Shown: positions 1 to 10,040 of the stretch, piece after piece
Numbering within the stretch: the first letter of the stretch is position 1
How the letters are laid out: the number at the start of each line of letters is the position of its first letter
DNA from: Candidatus Babeliales bacterium
Lineage (GTDB): Bacteria; Babelota; Babeliae; Babelales; Chromulinivoraceae
Length of the DNA: 49,159 nucleotides
Assembly: GCA_017992075.1 (NCBI GenBank)
Contig: JAGOPI010000004.1
Location: 1 to 49,159 of the forward strand
Reading direction: 5' to 3'
Made by a program: the position numbers and the translations under genes
Notes under the pieces: model-generated
The model's database searches: none
What the model saw: only the letters and a program-made list of their open reading frames with translations
What the model was told of the DNA's origin: nothing

Positions 1-61
1 CAACCTATGTATATGAAGGAACCAGAAAGCTGTGATAATAGTTGTTTGAATTTATTTTTTT

Positions 62-1408
62 TTAAAATATTAATGAAAATTGTGCGCCAACTGTTGAAGC
101 AATTGCAGCACGAGTTCCACCAAATGCACCTTTCCAAAAAACTTCAAATTGTGGAATAATTCTTTTAAAATCTCCACGTATCGGGCTATAAATTCCAAAA
201 ATTGATATTTGATGACGTGTAAGTTCATCAATAGATTGTGCAGAATTAACAACATCAAAATTAAATTCGCTGCTAAAAGTCATTAACTTTTCTTTTTGTC
301 GACGCCAATGTTGATACACAGCTTTTGCACTGAGTCGTTTTGAATAGGTATAAAGTTGTGCATATAAGTTAAAGTTTTGCATAATCGCAAATTCTTTAAA
401 CGTTTGAGTTACAATTGGGAACAATAAGCTTGTTTGTGTTGGAAATGTTTTGACTCTGCGTAATTTTTCATTGCTGCAAAAATACCAAAATTGACCACTA
501 AATCCAAGTTCTGCTATGTTACCTAAAGATAAACCGAGTCCGCCACCAAAAGGGATACCAACAGCTCCATCAGCACCAAAAGGAACAGGCATGATCACAT
601 GTTCATTTGCAGGCTTTGCTGTTGGAATAGTAATTCCGATACGTACGTTTGCTTGAACGTTGCGCAAAACAAGTCTTCGTTGTGGAAAATCTCGTTGCCA
701 TTCTGCAATAAATGCTAAATCACCCAAGCCTTGTTGTTTCCAGTTTCCAATATTTAAATCAAAATAAGCTTGAGAATCTTGTGCAAAAAGATCAATCATT
801 TCGGTTTGAATTTTTTGATCAGAGAATAATGTATTATTTCCTGCATAGTTCCAACAAACGTTTGATAGTTGTGCAAAGCATACAGGAAGGTAGGTGCTAA
901 AATAAAATCCTTTACCAAATGCATATGTCATACCAAAAGAAATTTGACCGCATGATAAAGTTCCCGTTGGGGCGTATAAACCAGTTCCAATGTTACTGAC
1001 GCCACCACCAGGTCCACCTGCTATACTGTCAAGCAATTGTGTAAAAGGTGTTGTAATTGTTTGTACCATTGCTCCTGCGTTATCAAATCCTTGATACATT
1101 GAAACAATGTTTTGAATTGGTTCATATATTTGTAAAACGTTGACGTTGTAAGTTGTATCTTCGTTTGCAGTTGTTGTTGATCCTGGAAAAACATATGCTG
1201 ATGAATTGGTTGCATAGCCTTGCACTTTATAACTTTTTTCGCCAAGTAAATTAAATTGCCAATTATTGTCGCCAGGTTTTCGTAATTTAATATTAATATC
1301 GTAAGGTGCAAACATTCCCAAAGGTGTTGAAGCATTGATAGACAGACACGTTATTGTACATAATAAAACACTGAGTAGTGTTGATTTTTGTGTCATAAAA
1401 ATATTCAT
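62..1408 (-). CDS. Secreted, probably outer-membrane beta-barrel-like protein of unknown function
   Basis: The 448-residue product starts with a hydrophobic segment (about residues 10-26, ending SINA) that reads as a Sec signal peptide. The body is rich in Gly, Phe and Tyr with alternating polar/apolar stretches, and the last residue is Phe (end AQFSLIF), as in many barrel proteins recognised by the Bam machinery. An AAGGA lies just upstream of the first ATG; Met5 is an alternative start giving a shorter signal peptide. It follows the 920-residue secreted protein by 18 bases on the same strand, so the two are probably co-transcribed. I recognise no named family; outer-membrane location is inference from the signal peptide and C-terminal residue. 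Confidence 0.75.
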   Translation of the reverse strand: MNIFMTQKSTLLSVLLCTITCLSINASTPLGMFAPYDINIKLRKPGDNNWQFNLLGEKSYKVQGYATNSSAYVFPGSTTTANEDTTYNVNVLQIYEPIQNIVSMYQGFDNAGAMVQTITTPFTQLLDSIAGGPGGGVSNIGTGLYAPTGTLSCGQISFGMTYAFGKGFYFSTYLPVCFAQLSNVCWNYAGNNTLFSDQKIQTEMIDLFAQDSQAYFDLNIGNWKQQGLGDLAFIAEWQRDFPQRRLVLRNVQANVRIGITIPTAKPANEHVIMPVPFGADGAVGIPFGGGLGLSLGNIAELGFSGQFWYFCSNEKLRRVKTFPTQTSLLFPIVTQTFKEFAIMQNFNLYAQLYTYSKRLSAKAVYQHWRRQKEKLMTFSSEFNFDVVNSAQSIDELTRHQISIFGIYSPIRGDFKRIIPQFEVFWKGAFGGTRAAIASTVGAQFSLIF

Positions 1409-1426
1409 AGTTAGTCCTTTTTTGTG

Positions 1427-4189
1427 TTAAACATTTGCATGAGTGAGAAAGGTGCCATATGCCATAACACTTCCTGAAGTGCTTTCTCGTATGAATCCAG
1501 CTAAATTAGGGCCAAAAATAAAACCAGGATTTAAAGCGTTTGTATAGACGAGTGGTGCATATCCTGAAAACATAGGCAAAATTATTTGACTGCTGGAAAA
1601 TCCAGAGCGAATCCCTGTAAAAATTTGCAAAACATACGGAGTTCCTGGTGTTTCGGTTGGTTGATTAAGTCCTTGGTAATAGGAACTTGCAATGTTCCAT
1701 GATCCATCAGAAAAATAATTATTAATGTAATTATCAAATTTGATAAATGATGAAGGAATGCCTTGTGTTGTACTTCCTGGTTCTGCGATTAAAAAATCAT
1801 CAAATGGAACAATGACTCCGTTTGTAATTGTAAATCGATTGATGCGAGCTTGTTGACTTCCAAATGAATTATTTAAAACAAGTAAATTACTTAATGTTTT
1901 AAAATTACGTTGTGGTTGACTTGCAGAAGAGTAGGCAATTAATTGGCTTGCTGCAGGCAGACCACTTGGCGTTGTAATATTTAAAAGTCCTTGATGTGTT
2001 GTGTCAAACGAAAATAATCCTGCTGTTGATCCAATAAGACAAAAACCATTGTCGATAATTAAGTCTAAAAAATATGAAGGGTTTTTGCTCAGTGCTGAAG
2101 ATGATAACACCAATTCAGGATTTAAAGGCTCTGTTGGATTTGCTGTAAATTTATTTGGATCAAGGGCGATACGATATAATTCAGTACTTGTTAAAATGTA
2201 AATATAGGTAGTATCCCATACCAATTTTTTAACAAATTTAAAGTCACCAACAGTTTTAAAATTTTGACCAATGTTTAAACAGGAAATATTGTTTAAAGAT
2301 CCTGACCATGAATATCCAGGACTATCGCATGTTAAAACAGAAACTCCAGAAGCGCCACCAACAAATAACCAATGGTAATCATTATTCGTATCATGTGCAA
2401 ACTCTGCAGCAATAATTGAAGTTTGGTTGTTGACGTTTGCTTCTGAAAAGCTCAGTGTTGTTACAGGATTGTTAATGGCAACATTGCCACTATTTAAAAT
2501 TCCTGTTTGTCCTAAAGCAACCAATCCGTAACCGGTGCTCATTAAAACTGATAGTTCGTTATTGAAACCAGGAGTTGATGCTGGAAAATTAAATAATCCT
2601 TGAATACCACCAGTTGTGGTTAAATCAAACAGCGGTTGCATAAAGCTGCTTGCGCTAAAAGTTGTTTGATTGACTGCTCGAAAATTGGTTGTTACGTGAG
2701 CAATGTAGTAACCAGATAATGTTTTTCGATCGACAAAGCTATAATTCATTTGTTGATCAGATCCAAGTACGTGACTCCATGCAGTCCATGCAACAATGTG
2801 TCCATCTTGTGCATAAATTGGTTGACTTCTAAAGGTTCCTGGTGTTTGTCCAGTATCATATTCATCACCAATAACAACGTAAACACTATCTCCAACAACG
2901 TATAATTTTTTAATTGAATTTGGAGCATTGAGTGGTAAATCACCACCAACTAAAAGTTGTGATGCAAAAATTCCTGTTGGATCAATTTGCGTAATGCTTG
3001 AAATTTCAGTCGTAAATTGTCGCGTATTAAAAATTCCTGATTTTTGAATAAAAATATTTGTAATTTCTGTAAAATCTGCAATTTTTCCAGTATCAACACC
3101 TGTTGTAATGATTGGTAAAGCATAAATAGTTTGTGGTCCTGTGCCGTTATCGCGAGCAACGATTAAATATGAAAGTCCTGTCGTTGTAGACATTCCTGCA
3201 ATTTTGGTAATGCGCACTTCTCCGCTTGCCGCAGCAGAAACAACCGTATCAATGCCTGTAGTCAAAATTGCAGCAGGAGCAATTTCATTAAAAATAAATG
3301 CATTAGCATCTGAATTGAGCGTGGCAAATGTTAATGCTGTTGCGCAAGAACCCGCAAGAGCATTTGCAGTTGTATCAACGCCAATAAATAAATTGTTGAG
3401 AGTATAAGTTGTTGTAACTGAAGATCCTAATGCTGCTAAATTATTTCCAGAAACGCCGCCTTTTAAAGCGTCAGTTGAAGTTGAGATAATTGTATCTGCA
3501 ATGGTTTTAAAATATGGAATTGAAGTTCCATTTTCTGCAGCATATGATGAAAGATACAGTTCTGAAATTTTTGAAGCTGTAGATCCAAAAGCTCCTGCAG
3601 CATGTGCTGCAAAAATAACATCATTGCCATATCCTGAGATTGCATGCGTTTGTTCACCAACACCAAAGTCATGTTCAATTAATTGAGTTACGTTTTGTTG
3701 ATCGTCTGTTGGATTTTCGTAACGCTTGATGTCAACGACTGAGTAAATTTTATTGAGTGCGCTTGTCGTGACAAACATTGGTTTTTGTATTGGAACTTCA
3801 AATAGATGAAATGTGCCACCCCAAATTGGATTTGCAGCGCCTGTTACAAAAGCTGTTGTACCGTTATAGGTATAAATTGTTGCATTTTCTTGATTAGCCA
3901 TAGGGGTTGCTTGAATAACTATTTCGGCTGGAACGTATGAAATGACTTGATTTACAAAAGATAGTCCATAAGGTTTGACGGTGTCTGATTTTGTTGACAT
4001 GTCAGCATCATTGTTTGCCATCCATAATCTTGGGGCAGAGTATTCTGTGCCAGCATCAAAAGCTGCAAATCCAAGATCGAAACTGAATGTTTCTCCTGCT
4101 GCAGCACTTGGGTCACCGGTGATTAAAATTGCTTGAAGATGTGATACTGCAATCACTGAAAAAGCGGTTATGTAAAATATTTTTTTCAT
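1427..4189 (-). CDS. Large secreted protein of unknown function, possibly beta-propeller-like
   Basis: The 920-residue product has a clear signal peptide (MKKIFYITAFSVIAVSHLQA, cleavage likely after residue 20). No transmembrane segment or catalytic motif is visible after it. The sequence is rich in Ala, Ser, Thr and Asn and contains recurring short strands of the type YVVGDSVYVVIGD, LYVV and WLFVGGASGVSVL, which would suit a repeated beta-sheet (propeller-like) fold; that fold is a guess. A GGACGAAG-type ribosome site precedes the ATG. It is the first gene of a leftward pair with the barrel-like protein 18 bases downstream, and is divergent from comM. A surface or periplasmic partner of that barrel is plausible but unproven. 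Confidence 0.75.
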   Translation of the reverse strand: MKKIFYITAFSVIAVSHLQAILITGDPSAAAGETFSFDLGFAAFDAGTEYSAPRLWMANNDADMSTKSDTVKPYGLSFVNQVISYVPAEIVIQATPMANQENATIYTYNGTTAFVTGAANPIWGGTFHLFEVPIQKPMFVTTSALNKIYSVVDIKRYENPTDDQQNVTQLIEHDFGVGEQTHAISGYGNDVIFAAHAAGAFGSTASKISELYLSSYAAENGTSIPYFKTIADTIISTSTDALKGGVSGNNLAALGSSVTTTYTLNNLFIGVDTTANALAGSCATALTFATLNSDANAFIFNEIAPAAILTTGIDTVVSAAASGEVRITKIAGMSTTTGLSYLIVARDNGTGPQTIYALPIITTGVDTGKIADFTEITNIFIQKSGIFNTRQFTTEISSITQIDPTGIFASQLLVGGDLPLNAPNSIKKLYVVGDSVYVVIGDEYDTGQTPGTFRSQPIYAQDGHIVAWTAWSHVLGSDQQMNYSFVDRKTLSGYYIAHVTTNFRAVNQTTFSASSFMQPLFDLTTTGGIQGLFNFPASTPGFNNELSVLMSTGYGLVALGQTGILNSGNVAINNPVTTLSFSEANVNNQTSIIAAEFAHDTNNDYHWLFVGGASGVSVLTCDSPGYSWSGSLNNISCLNIGQNFKTVGDFKFVKKLVWDTTYIYILTSTELYRIALDPNKFTANPTEPLNPELVLSSSALSKNPSYFLDLIIDNGFCLIGSTAGLFSFDTTHQGLLNITTPSGLPAASQLIAYSSASQPQRNFKTLSNLLVLNNSFGSQQARINRFTITNGVIVPFDDFLIAEPGSTTQGIPSSFIKFDNYINNYFSDGSWNIASSYYQGLNQPTETPGTPYVLQIFTGIRSGFSSSQIILPMFSGYAPLVYTNALNPGFIFGPNLAGFIRESTSGSVMAYGTFLTHANV

Positions 4190-4280
4190 TGTCTTCGTCC
4201 TTTATTACTCGTTGTTTACGGATAAAAATATGACAAACTTACGTCGTTTTTTATCTTGAAAACTTTTCTAATTGTAGCAA

Positions 4281-4292
4281 CTTTGGTATCAT
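4281..4292 (+). promoter_or_regulatory. Possible extended -10 promoter for comM
   Basis: TGG followed by TATCAT (hexamer 4287-4292) reads as an extended -10 element about 75 bases before the comM ATG, inside the 177-base divergent spacer. No good -35 is present at 17 bases, so this is only a weak call. Confidence 0.3.
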
Positions 4293-4366
4293 TAAATTTG
4301 TGTGTAGTACTAAAGAAGCTTATGTATTGGTAGTTTACACAAAATTCAAAAAAATTAGATCTTTTT

Positions 4367-5884
4367 ATGCATACAAAAATTTTTTCTGCAACCACGATTG
4401 GTGTTCATGCGCATCAAGTTGATGTCGAAGTTGATTTAGCATTTGGCTTGATAGACTTTTTAATTGTTGGGTTACCTGACACTGCAATTAAAGAAAGTAA
4501 ACAGCGCGTTGTTACTGCGCTTAAAAATTCTGGATTTAAATCTCCTGAAAAAAAAATTACAGTAAATCTTGCACCAGCACATTTAAAAAAAGAAGGTACA
4601 TTGTTTGACCTTCCTATCGCTTTAGGAATTTTAAAAGCTGCGCGTATGATTGCAATCGAAGATTCATTTTTGTCTGAAACAATTATTATCGGTGAATTGT
4701 CGCTTGATGGCAGTATTAAATCTATTCATGGTGCATTAGCAATTGCTTGTGATGCAAAAAAACTTGGGAAAAAAAGAATTATTTTACCACAAAGCAACGC
4801 AGAAGAAGCTGCACTTATTGAAGATATTGAAGTTATTGGTGTGCAAAGTTTGGTTGAATTGATTCATTATTTGAATGGTCAAACATCATTGACTGCAACA
4901 AAAACAAATATTTCAAAATGTATCGCATCACAAAAAACTGAAACGTTAGACTTTGCAGATGTTCGTGGTCAAGCTTGGGCTAAACGTGCACTTCAAATTG
5001 CTGCGGCCGGTCGACATAATGTTTTATTTTCAGGTCCTCCAGGTTCTGGAAAAACAATGCTTGCAAAAAGGTTGTTGACCATTATGCCTGAAATGAGTTT
5101 TGATGAAATTATTGATACTACAAAAATTTATTCCATCAGTGGCAAGCTTGGATCAAAATCTTTAATTGTGCAGCGTCCATTTCGTTCACCGCATCATTCT
5201 GTTTCGCAAGCGGGACTTATTGGTGGCGGCACTTTTCCAAAGCCAGGTGAAGTGAGCATGGCTCATCATGGCATTTTATTTTTAGATGAATTAACGGAAT
5301 TTAAAAGAGATGTTTTAGAAGCTTTACGTCAACCATTGGAAAATCGAATTGCAGAAATTGCCAGAGTGCAGCAATCAGTGCAATATCCAGCCTCATTTTT
5401 ACTTGTTGCTGCTTTAAATCCCTGTCCTTGTGGATATTTGGGAGACACGACCAAAACATGCATTTGTTCTACAATGCAGATTCAAAAATATCAGTCAAAG
5501 CTTTCAGGGCCGCTTTTAGATCGAATTGATATTAAAGTAAGCGTTCAGGCCGTGAGTTATGAAGATGCAACAATTGCTAAGACTGCAGACGTGACCAGCT
5601 CGCAAGTTCTTCGTGAAGGCGTAACAAAGGCTTTAATCGCTCAAAAACAGCGCTTTGGTACTGAAAACAAGACCAACAGTATGATGTCAGCTCAAGAAAT
5701 TGAGTTATTCTGCAAGTTAACGCCAGCCGCACAGCAAATAATGCAAAAAGCTTTTTCGCGGTTAAATTTAAGCATGCGTAGTTATCATAAAATATTAAAG
5801 TTAGCTCGAACTGTAGCGGATATTGCTGAATCAGCAGAGATTGATCAATCTCACATTCAAGAAGCGATTATGTACAAATCTTGA
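4367..5884 (+). CDS. comM: ComM/YifB-family AAA+ ATPase (Mg-chelatase-like)
   Basis: ComM-type hexameric helicases promote branch migration during natural transformation. The 505-residue length is normal for the family. The N-terminal ChlI-like domain (residues 1 to about 170) carries the typical VGLPDTAIKESKQRV and NLAPAHLKKEGTLFDLPIAL signatures. The AAA module has Walker A GPPGSGKT (residues 223-230), Walker B ILFLDEL and a sensor segment AALNPCPCGY with the family cysteines. The C-terminal lid is complete. The ribosome site is weak (AGATC before the ATG). The gene stands alone on the plus strand; with PilB at 19.8-21.5 kb it fits a competence or DNA-uptake capacity, which is inference. 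Confidence 0.95.
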   Translation: MHTKIFSATTIGVHAHQVDVEVDLAFGLIDFLIVGLPDTAIKESKQRVVTALKNSGFKSPEKKITVNLAPAHLKKEGTLFDLPIALGILKAARMIAIEDSFLSETIIIGELSLDGSIKSIHGALAIACDAKKLGKKRIILPQSNAEEAALIEDIEVIGVQSLVELIHYLNGQTSLTATKTNISKCIASQKTETLDFADVRGQAWAKRALQIAAAGRHNVLFSGPPGSGKTMLAKRLLTIMPEMSFDEIIDTTKIYSISGKLGSKSLIVQRPFRSPHHSVSQAGLIGGGTFPKPGEVSMAHHGILFLDELTEFKRDVLEALRQPLENRIAEIARVQQSVQYPASFLLVAALNPCPCGYLGDTTKTCICSTMQIQKYQSKLSGPLLDRIDIKVSVQAVSYEDATIAKTADVTSSQVLREGVTKALIAQKQRFGTENKTNSMMSAQEIELFCKLTPAAQQIMQKAFSRLNLSMRSYHKILKLARTVADIAESAEIDQSHIQEAIMYKS

Positions 5885-5981
5885 AAGTTTAAAAAGCGCA
5901 GCTGACTGGTAAATTTAGTGATTTTTTGATATATTGTATAAGGGTAAGGCTATAAAAGATTATCAATCTTGTTAGGGTTTT

Positions 5982-6656
5982 ATGATGTATAAAAAATTGC
6001 ATATTTTAGTAATTTTCTGCCTGATGAGCCAAATGGCTTTGTCAGTGTTTCAGGCTGATCTTAATCAAAAGTATGAAAAAACAATTGAACAATTTTCTGA
6101 TGTAATAGCACAAGATGCTGAAACTCAAAAGCATCAAATCTCATCATTTTTTTTAAATTTTAACCAGTCGTATCAACAGGTTATTAAAGAGTTGCATCAT
6201 GATATTCAGGTGTTGCATAAAAAAATTAAAAATGCACAACGTCATAACGAATCGTCACAATCATTTGTATTGTTGCATGATCAATTAAAAACAATGTACG
6301 CATTTATCAAAAAACATCGTTTGCCGTATGAAGTTGTAACATTTCATGAAGCAGTTAAAAATCATTGGAATATTTTATTTCAAGCGATTGCTCAGGGAAA
6401 AGATATTGATCAATTTTTGAAAAATTTTAATATTGAACATATTGATTATGAAAGTTTGCGACATTTGGTAAAAATGGTTAATAAAGATTTACGTCAGATT
6501 GAAACGTATGAATATCGATTACATACTGATTGGATTGATGTAAAATTAGCAAATTATGTTTTAAAAATTGAATTAATTCGTTTGCGTAATGCTATTTTGT
6601 TTCATCCATTGTACAAACGAACAAAATTAAAATTATCATCCACCTATCCTCGTTAA
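5982..6656 (+). CDS. Secreted helical protein of unknown function
   Basis: The 224-residue product starts with a signal peptide (residues 1 to about 21, CLMSQMALS). The mature part is rich in Lys, His, Gln and Glu, with no glycine-rich motif and long stretches that look helical. Two in-frame ATGs (5982 and 5985) follow TTAGGG closely; the second has the better spacing, so the true start may be one codon later. It is followed after 17 bases by another secreted helical protein in the same direction, probably one transcript. The family is not recognised. Confidence 0.7.
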   Translation: MMYKKLHILVIFCLMSQMALSVFQADLNQKYEKTIEQFSDVIAQDAETQKHQISSFFLNFNQSYQQVIKELHHDIQVLHKKIKNAQRHNESSQSFVLLHDQLKTMYAFIKKHRLPYEVVTFHEAVKNHWNILFQAIAQGKDIDQFLKNFNIEHIDYESLRHLVKMVNKDLRQIETYEYRLHTDWIDVKLANYVLKIELIRLRNAILFHPLYKRTKLKLSSTYPR

Positions 6657-6673
6657 AAACTCAAAGGAATTGC

Positions 6674-7528
6674 ATGTTTAAAAAATTGATGCTTGTTTTT
6701 ATTGCATCATCATCTTTATTTTTTGCGCATTCAGAAGAAAATCATCTTGGTCGAAATATTGCTTTAGGTGTCGGAGCAACAGCTGTTGTGGGTACTGCTA
6801 TGTATTATTCAATGCGTGAATCAAATGATGTCAAAATTGATCGAGCTCGGGATTGGTTAACTTATTATTCGGGAAATTTGCATTATGATTTGGCAAAAAT
6901 TATCAATATTTCAGATATGCAACAATTTATTAATCAATCAACAAAATTTAAAAAAGAGTTATCGATTTTTTGTAAAGGCGTTCATCATTCATACGCTGAA
7001 ATGAAATCTCGTTATGGTTCATGGATAAAACCATGGAATTGGACTGCAAAAATGAAATTAGCTTATCATCAAATTAAAGATTTGCATGATATTGTTTGTT
7101 TGATTGAAATGATGTTTAAATATGAACCTTTTATGCTGGCATATGAAACAGAACTTGATGAAATGACCATCGTGAAAAAAACACACGCAATTAGTCATGG
7201 AATTTCGTCATATCCAATGATCTATTGTGCAAATATGATTCATCAAGATTTGTATTTTTTGCAAAAACATCATTTTAAAATTTCAAGTGATATTGTTTTA
7301 GTTGATTTGCTTGAAAAAATGCTTGAATTCATTGTTAGTTCGCAAGCGTATATTGAAGAGCGACGTATTCAAGAAGAAATTGCAATCAAAGAACGTCAAG
7401 CGCGCGCTCAAGAAGCGCAAGTTGCAGCGCAAATGGCTCAAGCAAGCGCATTGGCTAATCAAGCAGAAGCTCAAGAAGAACGTAATCGCATTGAACGTGA
7501 TAAATTAAATTATAAAAAAAATCAGTAA
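6674..7528 (+). CDS. Membrane-anchored or secreted protein with charged C-terminal coiled coil, unknown function
   Basis: The 284-residue product has an N-terminal signal peptide (to about residue 20) and then a second hydrophobic, glycine-rich segment (LGVGATAVVGTAMYYSM, about residues 31-47) likely to span the inner membrane. The middle is helical. Roughly the last 50 residues are an Arg/Glu/Gln/Ala-rich stretch (repeated QAEAQEE and RIQEE-like words) typical of a long coiled coil. AAAGGAATTGC before the ATG is a good ribosome site. The spacing to the upstream gene suggests an operon. The overall style (signal, TM, coiled coil) fits a host-interaction or envelope scaffold protein, but no family is recognised. 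Confidence 0.7.
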   Translation: MFKKLMLVFIASSSLFFAHSEENHLGRNIALGVGATAVVGTAMYYSMRESNDVKIDRARDWLTYYSGNLHYDLAKIINISDMQQFINQSTKFKKELSIFCKGVHHSYAEMKSRYGSWIKPWNWTAKMKLAYHQIKDLHDIVCLIEMMFKYEPFMLAYETELDEMTIVKKTHAISHGISSYPMIYCANMIHQDLYFLQKHHFKISSDIVLVDLLEKMLEFIVSSQAYIEERRIQEEIAIKERQARAQEAQVAAQMAQASALANQAEAQEERNRIERDKLNYKKNQ

Positions 7529-7539
7529 ATTTATCTGGC

Positions 7540-7956
7540 TTACTTAACATGATTAATAAGCATGTTGTAAATTGCTACACGTAAAGTTTCAGGAGTCAAA
7601 GAGCTGTGTTCTTTATTGAATGTTGGTCCTTGTAGACAAGCTCGAAAAGCATCAAGATGTGGCTGTTGTTTTACCTTTAGCTCTATATTTTGTTGTGGGT
7701 GCTTTGATTCAAAATAAATATTGTATAATTTATTGTGTTCTTTTTCTTTTAATTTTTTATCAGGATATTGTTTATTAAAATCTGTTACAGCTTGACGAGC
7801 AGCATAATGCCAAGGATGAATTTTGACGGCAAAATAAAGAGCAATGGCTTGCGTTGGATTATCTAAAATCTTTTGAATATTTGAATTTTGGCTGCCATGT
7901 AGCATTGATTGTGCTGTAAGAAAAAAACAGAACATGACCTTAAAAAAATGCTTCAT
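7540..7956 (-). CDS. Small secreted protein of unknown function
   Basis: The 138-residue product starts MKHFFKVMFCFFLTAQSMLHGS, a good signal peptide. The mature part of about 115 residues is charged and contains two Pro-Trp/His-rich words (KIHPWHYAA). It is convergent with the coiled-coil gene, ending 11 bases from it. AAAAGGAAAAATCTC precedes the ATG as a ribosome site. No family is recognised. Confidence 0.65.
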   Translation of the reverse strand: MKHFFKVMFCFFLTAQSMLHGSQNSNIQKILDNPTQAIALYFAVKIHPWHYAARQAVTDFNKQYPDKKLKEKEHNKLYNIYFESKHPQQNIELKVKQQPHLDAFRACLQGPTFNKEHSSLTPETLRVAIYNMLINHVK

Positions 7957-8074
7957 GAGATTTTTCCTTTTTTAAAAAATCACTTCGCGTATCTAAATTT
8001 CATATTTTCTGTACAATTTCTGTACCAAGTCTAGCAAAAGTGGCTCTTTAAATGGAATTGTTTCGAAAAATTGT

Positions 8075-10039
8075 ATGTTAATTCAGGTCAAATTGTTGCA
8101 GTTTGCATCAAAAAAATTCACCTATTCGGTACCAGAGTCTTTGCAATCAAAAATGGCTGCTGGATTATTGGTGCAAGTACCCCTTAAAAAGCAAATAGTA
8201 CCCGCTGTGGTTGCAGAAATTGATACTTCCGGGCAGGTTTATAATTTTGCCATTAAATCGATTGCAGCTATTTACCCTTTTCCGCAAGATTTTGTGTACT
8301 CACATTTTATTGCAACGATTGGTCATTATTATCAGATCGATTCATCATCATTTTTACATAGAATTCAACATTTTTTATCTGAAAAAGAACAAGAAAGTTC
8401 TATTTTTGTACCAAATTTATTGGCAACGTCTCCTGATGATGTTGTTTTCAGTCAAGAGCAGCAAACAGTTTATGAAGCGATAGCTCCTGCTGTTGCTTTG
8501 CAAAAGCAGGAAACATTTTTGCTGCATGGCGTAACAGGATCGGGTAAAACTGAAATTTATAAACGATTAGCGCAGGACTGCTTAGCTCAAGGCAAAACGG
8601 TTATTTTAATGTTGCCAGAAGTGTGCCTTGCCCTTCGATTTCAAAAAATATTTGCGGCACATTTTGTAACTGTTCCTGTGATTGGATTTCACTCTGCAGC
8701 AAGCGTGAGTCAAAAAAAACTTTTATGGCAACTTTTGCTTGAATCTAAACCTATGATTATCGTGGGTGTGCATATGCCTATTTTGTTACCGATTGCAAAT
8801 TTAGGATTAATTTTAGTTGATGAAGAACATGATCCAGGGTATCAAGAAAAAAAACATCCAAAGCTTCATTCGCGTGACATGGCAATTTTAAAAGCGTCTT
8901 TATACCATGTTCCAATTGTGCTTGGTTCGGCAACTCCATCAGTGCAAACATTGTTTAATGTGCAAAAACGTGGTTGGAAAAAAGTTGAAATGCTTGAGCG
9001 TTTTGCTGGAAAATTTCCAACGATTCAGCTCGTGAGTATGAAAAAAAATAAAAAACGTAAAAATTTTTGGATCACTGATGAACTGTTTGCAGCAATTGAA
9101 AATCGATTAGATAAAGGTGAGCAAGCGATTATTTTTTTAAATCGTCGTGGCTATAGTTTTTTTGTGCAGTGCGTTTGTGGATTTATTTTTTCATGTCATC
9201 AGTGCTCAGTTAGTTTAACGTTACACTCAGATCAATCTTTAATCTGTCATTATTGTGGTCATAAAGAATTTTTAGCTCAAAAATGTCCTGAATGTTTTGT
9301 GCACAGTGATGAATTTTTAAAAAAAGGAATTGGTACGCAACAGGTTGTTTCTATTTTGCAAAAATTATTTCCTTCAGCGCGCATTGAACGTGCCGATTTG
9401 GATAGTACAACTAAAAAAAGAAGTTGGGCGCAAACGGTGGAACAGATGCAAAATAAAGAGATAGATATTTTGGTTGGCACACAGTCAATCACGAAGGGTT
9501 ATCATTTTCCTGGTGTCACGCTTGTCGGAGTTTTGTGGGCAGATTTAAATTTACATTTTCCCGTTTACAATGCTGCAGAAACATCATTACAACAATTAAT
9601 TCAAGTTGCTGGTCGTGCAGGCAGACAGTCTGATGATAGTTTAGTTATCATTCAAGCATTTGATGAACATAAAATTTTTCAATTTTTAAATGAAATTGAT
9701 TATCAAAAGTTTTATGATTACGAAATTGCAAAACGTATTGAAGTTGGCTATCCACCCTTCAAGCATATTTGTGAAATTGAATTAAAGAGTAATGATCAAG
9801 CACAAGTGCAGCATGAAGCAAAGTTGATTGTTGCTTGTTTGCAAAAAATGGCAAACAAGCAAAATATGGAAGTTTCGATTTTAGGCCCAGTTCCTGCAAT
9901 CGTACATAAAATTAAATCGGTTTATTCATATAAATTATATGCAAAATCAATGTCGAGAAATCAAATAATTCAACTATTTTCTTTCTTGCCACAAGATCAG
10001 TTTCAATCTTCAATCTATTTTACGATTGATCCAGTTTAA
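8075..10039 (+). CDS. priA: Primosomal protein N' (replication restart helicase PriA)
   Basis: PriA is the superfamily-2 DNA helicase that reloads the replisome at stalled forks. The 654 residues are slightly short for the family (about 680-730). An N-terminal DNA-binding domain is followed by Walker A GVTGSGKT (residues 152-159) and DEEH (249-252), the later helicase motifs (VGTQSITKGYHFPG, QVAGRAGR) and the zinc-binding insertion. In that insertion the first pair reads CVC (C366, C368) instead of the usual CxxC; the remaining pairs (CHQC, CHYC, CPEC) look normal. The ribosome site is weak. It is a stand-alone gene ending in a hairpin shared with the convergent small secreted gene. Confidence 0.95.
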   Translation: MLIQVKLLQFASKKFTYSVPESLQSKMAAGLLVQVPLKKQIVPAVVAEIDTSGQVYNFAIKSIAAIYPFPQDFVYSHFIATIGHYYQIDSSSFLHRIQHFLSEKEQESSIFVPNLLATSPDDVVFSQEQQTVYEAIAPAVALQKQETFLLHGVTGSGKTEIYKRLAQDCLAQGKTVILMLPEVCLALRFQKIFAAHFVTVPVIGFHSAASVSQKKLLWQLLLESKPMIIVGVHMPILLPIANLGLILVDEEHDPGYQEKKHPKLHSRDMAILKASLYHVPIVLGSATPSVQTLFNVQKRGWKKVEMLERFAGKFPTIQLVSMKKNKKRKNFWITDELFAAIENRLDKGEQAIIFLNRRGYSFFVQCVCGFIFSCHQCSVSLTLHSDQSLICHYCGHKEFLAQKCPECFVHSDEFLKKGIGTQQVVSILQKLFPSARIERADLDSTTKKRSWAQTVEQMQNKEIDILVGTQSITKGYHFPGVTLVGVLWADLNLHFPVYNAAETSLQQLIQVAGRAGRQSDDSLVIIQAFDEHKIFQFLNEIDYQKFYDYEIAKRIEVGYPPFKHICEIELKSNDQAQVQHEAKLIVACLQKMANKQNMEVSILGPVPAIVHKIKSVYSYKLYAKSMSRNQIIQLFSFLPQDQFQSSIYFTIDPV

Positions 10040-10040
10040 T

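Noticed and set aside
3141-3407. 88-codon frame opposite the 920-residue secreted protein
   Set aside because: It is an antisense shadow of a Thr/Ala/Val-rich gene with no ribosome site.
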